From the IMG/VR virus record IMGVR_UViG_3300042934_000928, positions 1 through 38,609 of that record: a DNA stretch of 38,609 nucleotides. One strand, given 5' to 3'. The translations under genes were made by a program, and so were the position numbers. This DNA comes from a virus. Numbering within the stretch: the first letter of the stretch is position 1; every line of letters begins with the position of its first letter. Below the pieces are notes generated by a model. It searched no databases. It saw only the letters and a list, made by a program, of their open reading frames with translations, and was not told the origin of the DNA. Shown piece after piece: positions 6,861-14,794 of the stretch.

Positions 6861-7946
6861 CTACACGGCCTTCCCCTTGAATAGCGGGCAATTCGCTTTG
6901 TCGCACACGCCGCTGAGACCTTTGAATGTCTCACAGCCGTACTTGTACTGCCCGTTGTAAACCGAATGCACGGTTGTTTCAACCTCCCTGTTCGGTAGCG
7001 GCGGCACACAGTTTTCCTCACCCCACAGCGTCAAGCGAGCCAGCGCTTCCTCTCTTTCGACCCCTTGCTGCATGAAGAAACTGGCGAGCGCTGCACAGCT
7101 GTTGTTGCGGCCGTCAATCGTTTCTCGGAACGTTTTCTCCAGCATCGTCGTAATGCAGATCGGCAGCTCGGTTAATGCCCGCATGCGGCCGCTGTATTCC
7201 CTGCGGCTGTTCGCCCGATCCGTCCATGTTTTGATGTATTTTTCGAGCGCCAGCTTCGCTCGGTTCGACACCATCGTAGGCGGCTTGCGCAGCTGCCGGG
7301 GCGACATGGCCAGATTGCGAATGTCCTGCAGCGATAACGTGGCCAGCTCCAGATGTGTGATCGGGATCTTGTAGCGCTGCCCCTTGATGTTGAAGCTATT
7401 CACCATCCGGAACATCCGCTTGTCATCATACATTTTCGGATCCATTGTGTTGTGCAGGCAGTACCGCTTTATGTCGTTAAAGATTTCTTTGTAGATCATG
7501 TTCAGCGAATAGTGCGGCTGCAGGCCGAGAACGGTCGCATCCACCGTCAAGTGAATCCCCTTCTGTCCAGAGAAATACAGGTTCACCTGCTCCGGTTCGA
7601 CAGCTAGGATCAGCTTCAGGTAGCGCAGCGCCACATTCACGTCGAACTTGATCTTGTCGAAGTCATCATCCGTTTGAAGCGGGTAATCGAAATCCAGATA
7701 GAAGTCGCCGTACTTGAGCGACTCGCCGGCATTGATGATCCATTTCTGCTTGTCGTTTTGAAACCATACCGGATTGATGTACCGCATCATGGTCTCATAG
7801 ACGCCGCAGTTGTTGTATTTTTGACGGAAACCGTCCACCTGGTCCAAGGTCATAAAGTGCTTACGTGTGAAGGTAAACTTGCTGTCTTTGACCCATGGCA
7901 GATCGGCGCCGCACTCCACGTAAACCAGTGGCTGTACGTCGTTCAT
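6861..7946 (-). CDS. Archaeo-eukaryotic-type (AEP) DNA primase with PriCT-like domain, 361 aa
   Basis: Synthesises primers for DNA replication. AEP motif I is FYLDFDY at 82-88 (metal-binding D85 and D87), motif II is SGQKGIH at 126-132 (H132), and MDPKMYDDKRMFRMVNSF at about 168-185 matches the third motif region. Residues about 285-340 (CAALASFFMQQGVEREEALA, then PPLPNREVETTVHSVY) resemble the PriCT_1 helical domain. The last 25 residues carry C-x11-C-x4-C (GC...VCDKANCPLF), a probable zinc site. The ATG at 7946 overlaps the upstream TGA as ATGA. The helicase follows after a 248-nt leader; together with the Rad52-like gene this forms a replication cassette. Confidence 0.88.
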   Translation of the reverse strand: MNDVQPLVYVECGADLPWVKDSKFTFTRKHFMTLDQVDGFRQKYNNCGVYETMMRYINPVWFQNDKQKWIINAGESLKYGDFYLDFDYPLQTDDDFDKIKFDVNVALRYLKLILAVEPEQVNLYFSGQKGIHLTVDATVLGLQPHYSLNMIYKEIFNDIKRYCLHNTMDPKMYDDKRMFRMVNSFNIKGQRYKIPITHLELATLSLQDIRNLAMSPRQLRKPPTMVSNRAKLALEKYIKTWTDRANSRREYSGRMRALTELPICITTMLEKTFRETIDGRNNSCAALASFFMQQGVEREEALARLTLWGEENCVPPLPNREVETTVHSVYNGQYKYGCETFKGLSGVCDKANCPLFKGKAV

Positions 7947-8668
7947 GCTTCATCCCTTCTTCGTATCACTTTGTTGATCCCGACCTGCTTGTGCGTGTTT
8001 TCCTTTTCCCGAATGAACTCCCGTGCCAAATCCATATACCGCTCCAAGTCAAATGCATTGCGCAGCGGTGGCAGATCCCTTTCGGATCGGGCCGTCTTGG
8101 ACGCATCGATTGCAAACAGGATTTCATCCAGGCTGTATATGGTCAGCAGATGCTTGAATTTGCCCTCGTCTTGCTTTCGCATATGGTCATGCGGCACAAT
8201 CTCGCAGATGCTGTACCAGTATCCGGCAAGTTCCTTCATTGTGTACCGCTTTTTCATTTCGAGGTAGAACGGCTTGGATTCCCGGATCATCTGGCCCGTA
8301 ACCGGATCGAGGCGCATGCGCACCGGCGGCGGAACATCCCGGAGGATGTTGTGGTAATAAAACACATCCGGATGCATTAAGTTATCCGGCGGCTGCTTGT
8401 TGACGAAGATCTCTTCCAGATGGTAGATCCGTGTGATCATGGCCGGGTATTCTTTGGCGAACCGCTCGATCTCGCTTTGAATATCCGGCAAAGACCATCC
8501 TTCCGTTTCCAGCTTTTCAATCGTCTTGATCGACTTGGCGATTTTGTTTTCCGTATTGGCTATCGATTGATTCATCACCAGTACGAACCACTCCGCCAGC
8601 TTTGGTCGGGTATCCAGGGGAACCGCTTTGTAGTTCCCCGAGATATCCATATCCCATCGTTGGTTCAT
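7943..8668 (-). CDS. Hypothetical replication-cassette protein, 241 aa
   Basis: No family recognised. Helix-rich; residues about 30-75 look like a long helix or short coiled coil, and the C-terminal third is basic (ERYMDLAREFIREKENTHK). A PPPVRMRLDPVTGQMI segment lies near the middle. The ATG at 8668 follows GGGAGGGGAAGG. Placement between the annealing protein and the primase, with ATGA coupling to the primase, suggests a replication partner such as a loader or single-strand-DNA-binding accessory, but no motif supports either. No Walker motif is present, which argues against a DnaC-type ATPase loader. Confidence 0.7.
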   Translation of the reverse strand: MNQRWDMDISGNYKAVPLDTRPKLAEWFVLVMNQSIANTENKIAKSIKTIEKLETEGWSLPDIQSEIERFAKEYPAMITRIYHLEEIFVNKQPPDNLMHPDVFYYHNILRDVPPPVRMRLDPVTGQMIRESKPFYLEMKKRYTMKELAGYWYSICEIVPHDHMRKQDEGKFKHLLTIYSLDEILFAIDASKTARSERDLPPLRNAFDLERYMDLAREFIREKENTHKQVGINKVIRRRDEA

Positions 8669-8680
8669 GCCTTCCCCTCC

Positions 8681-9907
8681 CTACACAGCGATCTGCGTCA
8701 GGTAGTCGTTCAGGCCTTTGAGATTTTGCGGGTTAATGTCCTTCATGGATGCATTGGCATCTTTCAGGTAATCCCGAATATACGTGTTCATTTGTTCATC
8801 AGTTTGAATGTTGAGGCGGGCCCGGTGCTGATGCATGCGGATCATTTCTTGCTGATCCCACTCATGCGGAATGGAGCTCGGCTGTTGCGCTTGTTGCTCT
8901 TGCACAGCCGGCTGCGGCGCTCCTACCGGCGGGCCGTAGGTTTGGGGCTGGGCGTTGTACCCTTGCTGCTGTGCTTGACCCTGCGGTTGAGCTTGCCCTT
9001 GCGGCTGAGCGACATACGGCTGCTCCTGAACGCCTTGCGGCTGCTGTCCTGGCTGATGCTTTTGGTTCCATGCGTGATGCTCCGGCGTTCCTTCGTTGAA
9101 TGGGTTGAACGGATAGCTGTCTGGATCTTGTTGATTGAAAGCTCCGTTCGCCTGCTGGTTCACATCATGCACCCAGCTTTGCTGCTGCTGCTGCTGTTGC
9201 TGATATTGCGGCTGCTGCTGGTAGGGATCTACCGGCTGCCCCGCCCACTGTTGACCGCCTGGGAATTGATAGACGTTGCCTTGCTGCTGTTGACCGTATG
9301 GGTCAGGTTGTGCCGGCCAGCTTCCTTGCTGCACCCACCCGCCTTGAGGCGCTGGATACTGTTGCGGTTGCTGCTGTTGACCATACATGTTCGGCTGTTG
9401 TTGCGGCTGGCCAATCATGTAATTCGGATCGTTTTGAGTCTGAGCATAGTCGTCATCAACTTCGATCTTGATTTTCGAGTAAACGCTCTCGCCGATACCG
9501 AACAAGGATGCAGCTTTTTTAAAACAATCAGATGCCGCTGCCTTGTAAGCCGAGTTTTGATTATCCTTGCCACCGATCGCCACTTTGCTTCCGAACTGTG
9601 TGCGCTGGCCGATTCCTGCGATGAACAGATTACCACGAACATGGTACACGTATCCGTCGAATGACCAGGTGCTTGTTTTTTTATCGTATCTGTAGACCTC
9701 TTCTCTCCATTGATGGTCTACATCGAAATCCCAATATGTAGCTCCATCGACTGCGTGTTCGATGATCTGACGAACGGTGTTGTGGCCGAGCACCTTTTTG
9801 CCGTTGGCGTCGTCTTCCAACCACTCATCTTTGCACGCTTTCAGCTTTTCTTTCACCTTCTTGATCTGCTCGAAGTCGGGCAAATACTTCTCAATCGTTT
9901 GTCGCAT
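8681..9907 (-). CDS. Rad52-type single-strand annealing protein with Q-rich tail, 408 aa
   Basis: Anneals complementary single strands in phage recombination and recombination-dependent replication. The Rad52-fold signature runs from about residue 10 to 145: WSFDGYVYHVRGNLFIAGIG (81-100), then FGSKVAIGGKDNQNSAYKAA and SDCFKKAASLFGIGESVY (126-143). Residues about 165-345 are a low-complexity Gln/Pro/Gly/Tyr-rich segment with poly-Gln runs, probably disordered. A compact helical C-terminus (EMIRMHQHRARLNI, then a segment ending LKGLNDYLTQIAV) closes the protein. The ATG at 9907 is chosen because a TTGCAA-17-TATAAT promoter occupies 9970-9942, ruling out the upstream in-frame ATG at 9970. It is the first gene of the replication operon. 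Confidence 0.88.
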   Translation of the reverse strand: MRQTIEKYLPDFEQIKKVKEKLKACKDEWLEDDANGKKVLGHNTVRQIIEHAVDGATYWDFDVDHQWREEVYRYDKKTSTWSFDGYVYHVRGNLFIAGIGQRTQFGSKVAIGGKDNQNSAYKAAASDCFKKAASLFGIGESVYSKIKIEVDDDYAQTQNDPNYMIGQPQQQPNMYGQQQQPQQYPAPQGGWVQQGSWPAQPDPYGQQQQGNVYQFPGGQQWAGQPVDPYQQQPQYQQQQQQQQSWVHDVNQQANGAFNQQDPDSYPFNPFNEGTPEHHAWNQKHQPGQQPQGVQEQPYVAQPQGQAQPQGQAQQQGYNAQPQTYGPPVGAPQPAVQEQQAQQPSSIPHEWDQQEMIRMHQHRARLNIQTDEQMNTYIRDYLKDANASMKDINPQNLKGLNDYLTQIAV

Positions 9908-9941
9908 TACTGTTCCGCCTCTCGGATGGATTCGCCATTTT

Positions 9942-9970
9942 ATTATATCCCTCGGATTGAGGTGTTGCAA
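9942..9970 (-). promoter_or_regulatory. Sigma-A promoter P2 of the replication operon
   Basis: The minus strand reads TTGCAA at 9970-9965, a 17-bp spacer, and a perfect TATAAT at 9947-9942. Transcription should start near 9935, leaving about 28 nt to the Rad52-like ATG. It does not overlap the conserved operator motif, which lies just upstream in promoter P1. Confidence 0.75.
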
Positions 9971-9978
9971 ATGTATTA

Positions 9979-10027
9979 TTGAAAGACATTACACATTTAT
10001 AATACCATGTTCATGAATAACACGCAA
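9979..10027 (-). promoter_or_regulatory. Promoter P1 with conserved 29-bp element and operator motif
   Basis: TTGCGT (10027-10022), 17 bp, then extended -10 TGGTATTAT (-10 at 10004-9999). Bases 9979-10007 match 26 of 29 positions of the promoter at 38490-38518. The motif GTGTAATGTCTTTC (9994-9981) begins four bases after the -10 and so covers the expected start site. This suggests a phage-specific promoter/operator unit upstream of the constitutive-looking P2. Confidence 0.65.
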
Positions 10028-10041
10028 TGATGAAAACAGAA

Positions 10042-10074
10042 AAAACGTAGGATTCTGTGTGATTCCTACGTTTT
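10042..10074 (-). terminator. Rho-independent terminator of the structural/lysis operon
   Basis: AAAACGTAGGA and TCCTACGTTTT form a perfect 11-bp stem with an 11-nt loop, followed on the minus strand by TTCTGTTTTC. It begins 15 nt after the last lysis-block stop. The flanking A and T tracts could also let it work on the other strand. Confidence 0.85.
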
Positions 10075-10088
10075 GCTCCATTTTCCTC

Positions 10089-10361
10089 TTATTTACTCGA
10101 TTGCTTTTTAAAGATGCCGACCAGATTGTAGAAATTCACGATGATGTTGATGGACCGCTCGGCGACGGCCTGAACAAATTCCTTGGGGATTTTCAGCTCC
10201 ATGATTTTGCTCACTTCGTCATATGCCATGTCCACTGCATCGAGAACCGCTTCTTTCTTCTTGTCGCCGTTGCCCTCGACCTCAAAGAGCTTCACCATCT
10301 CCGCTACCATCATGAGAATCGCTGGCGTTACGGTCAGATACTGGATCACTGTTTTGATCAT
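10089..10361 (-). CDS. Small probable lysis-associated protein, 90 aa
   Basis: The 90-aa product has a hydrophobic N-terminus (MIKTVIQYLTVTPAILMMVA), a charged central helix (GNGDKKKEAVLDAVDMAYDE) and a second hydrophobic stretch near 71-84 (INIIVNFYNLVGIF), ending in KKQSSK. Size, topology and position right after a holin suggest a second holin or holin regulator; I do not match a named family with certainty. The ATG at 10361 is chosen for AAAGGAGAG ten bases upstream. The start lies 80 nt inside the preceding holin gene in another frame, and a terminator follows. Confidence 0.65.
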   Translation of the reverse strand: MIKTVIQYLTVTPAILMMVAEMVKLFEVEGNGDKKKEAVLDAVDMAYDEVSKIMELKIPKEFVQAVAERSINIIVNFYNLVGIFKKQSSK

Positions 10362-10887
10362 GTTGAGTCTCTCCTTTCCGATTCGTCGTTCTTTTCCGTG
10401 GTTTTGATTTCTTGCTGCTGGATCGGCTAATCTTCGCTTTGATTTCCGATTCCACGAACTTGATCGCCCATTTTGGAATCCACTTCTCCCATCCGGCTCG
10501 GAATGCGTTAGCCGTGGCACTGCACCACGTATGAAAAATGAGGGCGGAAGTAAGACCATAATAAATAGCGCCGAGCGGTGTGTTCAGCCACTGGTCCATC
10601 ATGTTGGCCGCAGCCGGCATACATAAGATGAAGAGGACCCGAAGCCCGCCGGCAATTCCGTATTCAGACGAATACGTTTTGTCTTTTCGGGAGGCGGCTA
10701 TCCCGCTAATAAAATCCATGAAAATAAGAAGCAGCAGTAAGCCAATCATAAGCCTCCTATCTGGACCGACCCCGTATACCTGCTCAACAACCGAACCGGT
10801 GATGCCGCCTAATACCGCAATCACCATATTCGACTTTGTAGCCACGTTCTCCAAACTGAACGTCTGGGATGTAAATAGTCTCAGCAT
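10282..10887 (-). CDS. Phage holin (holin-4/toxin-secretion type), 201 aa
   Basis: Forms membrane lesions that release endolysin at lysis. Hydrophobic segments at about 20-38, 45-64, 80-98 and 105-125 are linked by GPDRR and SRKDKTYSSEYGIAGGLR, a layout and wording typical of the phage_holin_4 / toxin-secretion family. After residue 130 the protein carries an unusually long cytoplasmic tail rich in Lys, Arg, Ser and Asp (SRSSSKKSKPRKRTTNRKGE). The last 80 nt, which encode part of that tail, also encode the start of the next gene. The ATG at 10887 has GGAAGGAGGT upstream. No endolysin is present in the window. Confidence 0.82.
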   Translation of the reverse strand: MLRLFTSQTFSLENVATKSNMVIAVLGGITGSVVEQVYGVGPDRRLMIGLLLLLIFMDFISGIAASRKDKTYSSEYGIAGGLRVLFILCMPAAANMMDQWLNTPLGAIYYGLTSALIFHTWCSATANAFRAGWEKWIPKWAIKFVESEIKAKISRSSSKKSKPRKRTTNRKGETQHDQNSDPVSDRNASDSHDGSGDGEAL

Positions 10888-10903
10888 TGTCCCTACCTCC
10901 TTC

Positions 10904-12148
10904 CTATTTCGAATAATTGAGCCGCACAGCGTGGAGACATGGGCTCACGCCATTGTTTGGATCCGGGTACAGCTTGGTTTTCACCCACAGCTTCTTAGCG
11001 TATTGCCCGGACCACTCATGGCTTTGCAGCGGCACGAGTGAACCATCCAGTTCCTCTTTCAATACATCGTAATCGTAGATTGCTCCATCCAGAAGATGGT
11101 CCAGCCGGATATCATAACTGAATGCGGAGCGGTTCAGGAATACGTGATCGATCGATTCTATGTTGTACAGTCCATCCATCTCAAAAGGAGAGAGGATGAA
11201 CCCGCCGCCTGGCTCAAAAAAGGTAAGGTGTACGCTGATTTCCTGGGCGCCAAGCACAAACACTTTCTTGCCGTTCAGATCGAGCGGATGCTTCTGCACC
11301 AAAGTGATCCGGATCTTCTGCACCGGCACATTCGGAAAGTGCCACTTTTTACGTGGCGAATATTGTTCGGTATCTATGGCTGAGATCTCGTCTTGTACGA
11401 ATCCTTTGATCTGTTGCCACGCATTCTGGTAATGCATTTCGATATTCTGGATTTGAATGCCCCGCTCCGGATGCGGATGCACGGTGATCGTGTTGATATT
11501 CAGGTTGTTGACCAGATGACTCGGCAGCTCGATCTCCAGCACGGCGTCTTCCTGATCCGGCGCACTCGCAAAGTCATAGCTGACTTTTCGCTGCCAATAC
11601 GATTCGTTGTCGCCGTTGAATGCCTTCATCACGTCGTTGTCTGCGACCTGGCCGCCGGTGTTGCTCCGGCCAACCCTCACCTTCAGCTCCGACGGAATGA
11701 TGATCTCCTGCGTCTTGTCGTTGACCAGGTGCGTCTTCGGGATCTGATGAATGAGCGGCAGCGTCACCATCCGATAAGCGGGATCGCTGTCACAGCGGAT
11801 GGCGGTGTCGCCGTTTTGCTGTGCCGTATTCGGGTACCTGGGCGTCATGCTCTGAGTGAACGTCGTCCTGCTGAGCACAGGTTCATACGGTGCGCTCTCT
11901 TCGATGCTGGCGAGCTGCGCTTCCATGCTGGCCATCCGGGTCTCCAGCATGCTGATGTACTTCTGCTGGGCGGCGTGCTCGGCGAGCACGATCTGATGCG
12001 CTTCTTGAAGCTGCATCAAGTTGTCGTTGCTTTGCCGGTACAGCTCGACCATCTCCAGATACTTATCGTCTTCATTGGAATTGTATTCATGCGAGGACGT
12101 GGGGCCCCGAAATCGGGCCCCACCGCCTTTACTGGTTGGCATTCTCAT
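10904..12148 (-). CDS. Virion fibre/baseplate protein with discoidin-like domain, 414 aa
   Basis: Residues about 28-85 form a coiled coil (QLQEAHQIVLAEHAAQQKY and on), then a discoidin (F5/8-C)-like beta domain at about 165-300: AFNGDNESYW, AVLEIELPSHL, INTITVHPHP, VQKIRITLVQ. The VLGAQEISV strand at 298-305 matches equivalents in three neighbouring fibre proteins. The C-terminal 100 residues are a further beta domain. Discoidin folds commonly bind glycans or membranes, so a host-surface role is likely. The ATG at 12148 follows GGAGGT and overlaps the upstream gene by 20 nt. It is the last fibre gene before lysis. Confidence 0.75.
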   Translation of the reverse strand: MRMPTSKGGGARFRGPTSSHEYNSNEDDKYLEMVELYRQSNDNLMQLQEAHQIVLAEHAAQQKYISMLETRMASMEAQLASIEESAPYEPVLSRTTFTQSMTPRYPNTAQQNGDTAIRCDSDPAYRMVTLPLIHQIPKTHLVNDKTQEIIIPSELKVRVGRSNTGGQVADNDVMKAFNGDNESYWQRKVSYDFASAPDQEDAVLEIELPSHLVNNLNINTITVHPHPERGIQIQNIEMHYQNAWQQIKGFVQDEISAIDTEQYSPRKKWHFPNVPVQKIRITLVQKHPLDLNGKKVFVLGAQEISVHLTFFEPGGGFILSPFEMDGLYNIESIDHVFLNRSAFSYDIRLDHLLDGAIYDYDVLKEELDGSLVPLQSHEWSGQYAKKLWVKTKLYPDPNNGVSPCLHAVRLNYSK

Positions 12149-12698
12149 ATCGACTGTACCTCCGTTCTACCTCGCCCAAGCGATCGCTCAGAGCCTGCAT
12201 GCGGGTGTGGATCTCGTTCATGCCGAGCATGCGTTGATTTGCAATGGGCACGGTGACGGTGTATTTAGCGACCAATGCACCTGCTTGTAATACATTACTA
12301 TTGATCACGAGATATCCGTTATTAATGCTATAATTGTCTGCAGTCAGTCCTGCTCCATTCAATTCTACCACAAGGGCATCGAATTGACTTCCTGACGCTC
12401 CGGGCACCAGTGGATACGAGGAGCGGTTGACATTCGCCTCGAATGTTTTTTCTCCTGAATACGTTATATTTTCCACCGGATCTCCCGTTTCCCCGTGAAT
12501 CCAAGTTCCAATCCTTTCCTTCTGCAGCTGAGTTACGGCGTCGATATCTTTGAAGTTTTGCCGAATATCGAAGATCTCTTCTTGATGGTCGGATAAAACT
12601 TTCGCAGATTCTCTTGGGCCACGATGACGGGCATTACGTTTCATCATGTTCGGCGTCTTGTATGCCGGATCCGCCGGCTCTATCGTTTTCCATTCCAC
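12129..12698 (-). CDS. Virion protein, coiled coil plus small beta domain, 189 aa
   Basis: The N-terminus is basic, followed by a helix to about residue 65, then a short beta-rich section (ENITYSGEKTFEANVNRSSY, then VVELNGAGLTADNYSINNGY and INSNVLQAGALVAKYTV), and finally a helical end (MNEIHTRMQALSDRLGEVER). The beta section has noticeably AT-rich codons compared with its neighbours and contains an exact copy of the nrd operator core at 12287-12298. GTG at 12698 is preferred over TTG at 12701 because AGGTGA is spaced six bases from it. Likely a short tail-fibre or connector; no family named. Confidence 0.65.
   Translation of the reverse strand: MEWKTIEPADPAYKTPNMMKRNARHRGPRESAKVLSDHQEEIFDIRQNFKDIDAVTQLQKERIGTWIHGETGDPVENITYSGEKTFEANVNRSSYPLVPGASGSQFDALVVELNGAGLTADNYSINNGYLVINSNVLQAGALVAKYTVTVPIANQRMLGMNEIHTRMQALSDRLGEVERRYSRYENANQ
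12287..12298 (-). promoter_or_regulatory. Intragenic copy of the operator core
   Basis: GTAATGTATTAC on the minus strand is identical over 12 bp to the core of the nrdI operator (1487-1476). It lies in an AT-rich patch of a virion gene, with an extended -10-like TGCTATAAT on the plus strand some 28 bp away but no good -35. It could be chance or an auxiliary binding site. Confidence 0.3.
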
Positions 12699-12704
12699 CA
12701 ATGA

Positions 12705-14774
12705 TCACCTCGCTCGCACTTCGATTAGATTTATCTTCGGGGACATGTGCGGCACGTTCTCGCTTCGCCTCAATGATGCCCGCAGCACGACCATATTGTT
12801 CTGCTTGCTGCTGTCCTCGACCTCATAGGAGAGTTGGAAGATGCAGTTCTGGGGCATGTAGTTCAGCACCACTTGCTGCTCATGGATGGCGAAGCAGTCC
12901 CGGTTGTTCGGCGACACGTTGTAGTACAGAGTGTGTGGGTCTACATGCTTCAGCGGCTCCCGATCCGCCCGCACCCGTTTCTCCATAGCGAAATTGAATT
13001 TCCCTACATATGTTTCATTCGGTAGCTCGCTTTCCGCTAAATCCTGGCGCAGCTGCATATTGCCGAAATGATATAGGATTTGGATCTCATTCCATCCGGC
13101 TTCGAGCGTTAGTGTGACTTCCTCATTGGATGGCACCAACCGCTTCTGGTTCACGTAGACCGCAAAGGTGCCGAGCCGTTTCTTCGGCCCTTCCTCCTGG
13201 CTCTTCAGGATCGCCAGTGACAACGGAACGACTCTTGTCTCATCGCTTTGGACACAGGTTGTGAAGCGGAAGAAATTATCCGTGCTACCGCCACTCTGTT
13301 TGCGCAAGCTGAGGGAATTGCTGATCGGAAGATAGTCGATCCGCACCGTTTGGGGCCGGTTGTCGTACTGATCCTTCCACGTTCCATTTAGCGGCATCGA
13401 ACCGTCGAATGGCAGATACGTGCGCTCCCGCCTCCATTGGTTGATCCCTCGCATCAGAATCGGTTCCTTGATCTTGTCAAAGTCGTGCGGCAGCGTTCCG
13501 TCGCCGTCCTCCCGAATCAATCGAAAGACCTGCATGCCATTCATGATCTGCAGAGATGCTTCAGCTTTGGCCATCTCCACAAACTTAGTTGCCCTTGCAT
13601 TGAACTCAACGACCTTCGCATGCTTCGGCACCGTTTCATCGATGGAGCTGATAGGGAACCAAAGCTGCTGCTCAATCGGTTTACTCTCATCATGCTGGGC
13701 GATCTCATAGTCGATTGTAGTGCCGTGCGGGATCTCATGGATTGCTTTGATCGACACCTGATTAATGTTCGGTGAGGATAACTCGATCGCTTCGGTATAC
13801 AGCACTCCGTCGCTCACGTAATCCTTCTTGCTAACGCTGATGTTCTTTGCGCCGAAGTAGTATTGGTACATTCCGCCGCTGAAATCATCGTGGTCTTTTT
13901 TCTCATACGTGAAGCGGATGCCCCGCACTTTGAGCTTGGAAAAATTCCATACGCCCTTGTCGATCACCTGGTGCTTGTCTTTCTCACCGGGAATCGGCGA
14001 GAACGTCTGGCCATCGTAAGTGTATTCGAGCTGCATGTACATGGGCTTGACGTGATGGGCGATATACTCGACCGTATTGATCTCCTCTTCTTTCGCAAAT
14101 AGGATCACCAACTCGGCCCGCATGGTAGTCGGCGACTGCACCTTGATCGTGTGCCACCACGCCGAATTAATATTGTCATCGAAGGCGTTGTCGATCGTTT
14201 CGAGTGCGGCATGGACCACGTTAGGCGAGATCGGATTAAACTTCGCTTGCGACCCATTCAGAAGAACTTTGTTGGTATTGCGTTCATTTTCCTTCAACGT
14301 CACCTGGCGATCACGTATGTTCACGTAAGCCGTCGTCTTCGAATTATTCACCATCTTCATATCGTAGAAGTTGGCGATGACCGCATCGAGATACCCAGAT
14401 CCGTTCTGCGACACGAGCAAAAGCTGATCGACCTTCTTCGAGATCTCGGCCAGGGAGTGCCAGATTTTTTGCCGCTCCGTTTCTGCGAACTGGAAGTCCG
14501 ACATGATCCGGGTCGTCTGGCTTATGGTTGCTTCATAGGCATCGGTGATGTCTTGGTGAATTAGTCCGATATCGCTGTTGTACAGTTCCGTGATGGACTT
14601 CTGCTTTCGAAACAGTTTGGTTGCTTTGAAGCCGGGAGCTCCGGGGGTATTCCCCCGAAGCCATTGGCCAAAGTGATACGTGATCGTCTGCAGAGTTGGA
14701 TACTTACCTTCCAGCAAATAATATTTGACGATCTTCTCGATCGCTCTTGTAATTTGAATTTGCCTGATGCCCAC
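12705..14774 (-). CDS. Virion fibre/baseplate protein with discoidin-like domain, 689 aa
   Basis: The N-terminal 150 residues are a basic segment (RGNTPGAPGFKATKLF) then long helices (IMSDFQFAETERQKIWHSLA), the same plan as the 820- and 1,584-aa proteins. A discoidin-like domain covers about 180-320 (TIDNAFDDNINSAWW, RAELVILF, LKVRGIRFTYE), followed by YYFGAKNISV, shared with its paralogues, and several further beta domains to the end (WNEIQILYHFGNMQL near 580). GTG at 14774 is preferred over GTG at 14783 because AGGTGA is five bases from it. The stop overlaps the Shine-Dalgarno of the next gene. Confidence 0.75.
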   Translation of the reverse strand: MGIRQIQITRAIEKIVKYYLLEGKYPTLQTITYHFGQWLRGNTPGAPGFKATKLFRKQKSITELYNSDIGLIHQDITDAYEATISQTTRIMSDFQFAETERQKIWHSLAEISKKVDQLLLVSQNGSGYLDAVIANFYDMKMVNNSKTTAYVNIRDRQVTLKENERNTNKVLLNGSQAKFNPISPNVVHAALETIDNAFDDNINSAWWHTIKVQSPTTMRAELVILFAKEEEINTVEYIAHHVKPMYMQLEYTYDGQTFSPIPGEKDKHQVIDKGVWNFSKLKVRGIRFTYEKKDHDDFSGGMYQYYFGAKNISVSKKDYVSDGVLYTEAIELSSPNINQVSIKAIHEIPHGTTIDYEIAQHDESKPIEQQLWFPISSIDETVPKHAKVVEFNARATKFVEMAKAEASLQIMNGMQVFRLIREDGDGTLPHDFDKIKEPILMRGINQWRRERTYLPFDGSMPLNGTWKDQYDNRPQTVRIDYLPISNSLSLRKQSGGSTDNFFRFTTCVQSDETRVVPLSLAILKSQEEGPKKRLGTFAVYVNQKRLVPSNEEVTLTLEAGWNEIQILYHFGNMQLRQDLAESELPNETYVGKFNFAMEKRVRADREPLKHVDPHTLYYNVSPNNRDCFAIHEQQVVLNYMPQNCIFQLSYEVEDSSKQNNMVVLRASLRRSENVPHMSPKINLIEVRAR

Positions 14775-14794
14775 TTTGATCACCTACCTTTTCT

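Noticed and set aside
6806-7021. 71-aa minus-strand frame crossing the iteron region
   Set aside because: It overlaps the end of the primase gene in another frame, has no ribosome site and is arginine/serine-rich noise.
8420-9664. 414-aa open frame on the plus strand, very leucine- and arginine-rich
   Set aside because: It is antisense to the Rad52-like gene and the preceding gene; the Leu runs are the mirror of poly-Gln codons. No Shine-Dalgarno, and the minus strand has clear family motifs.
9905-9970. Upstream ATG extension of the Rad52-like gene (start at 9970)
   Set aside because: A near-consensus promoter (TTGCAA-17-TATAAT) lies within the extension, so transcripts would begin downstream of that ATG.
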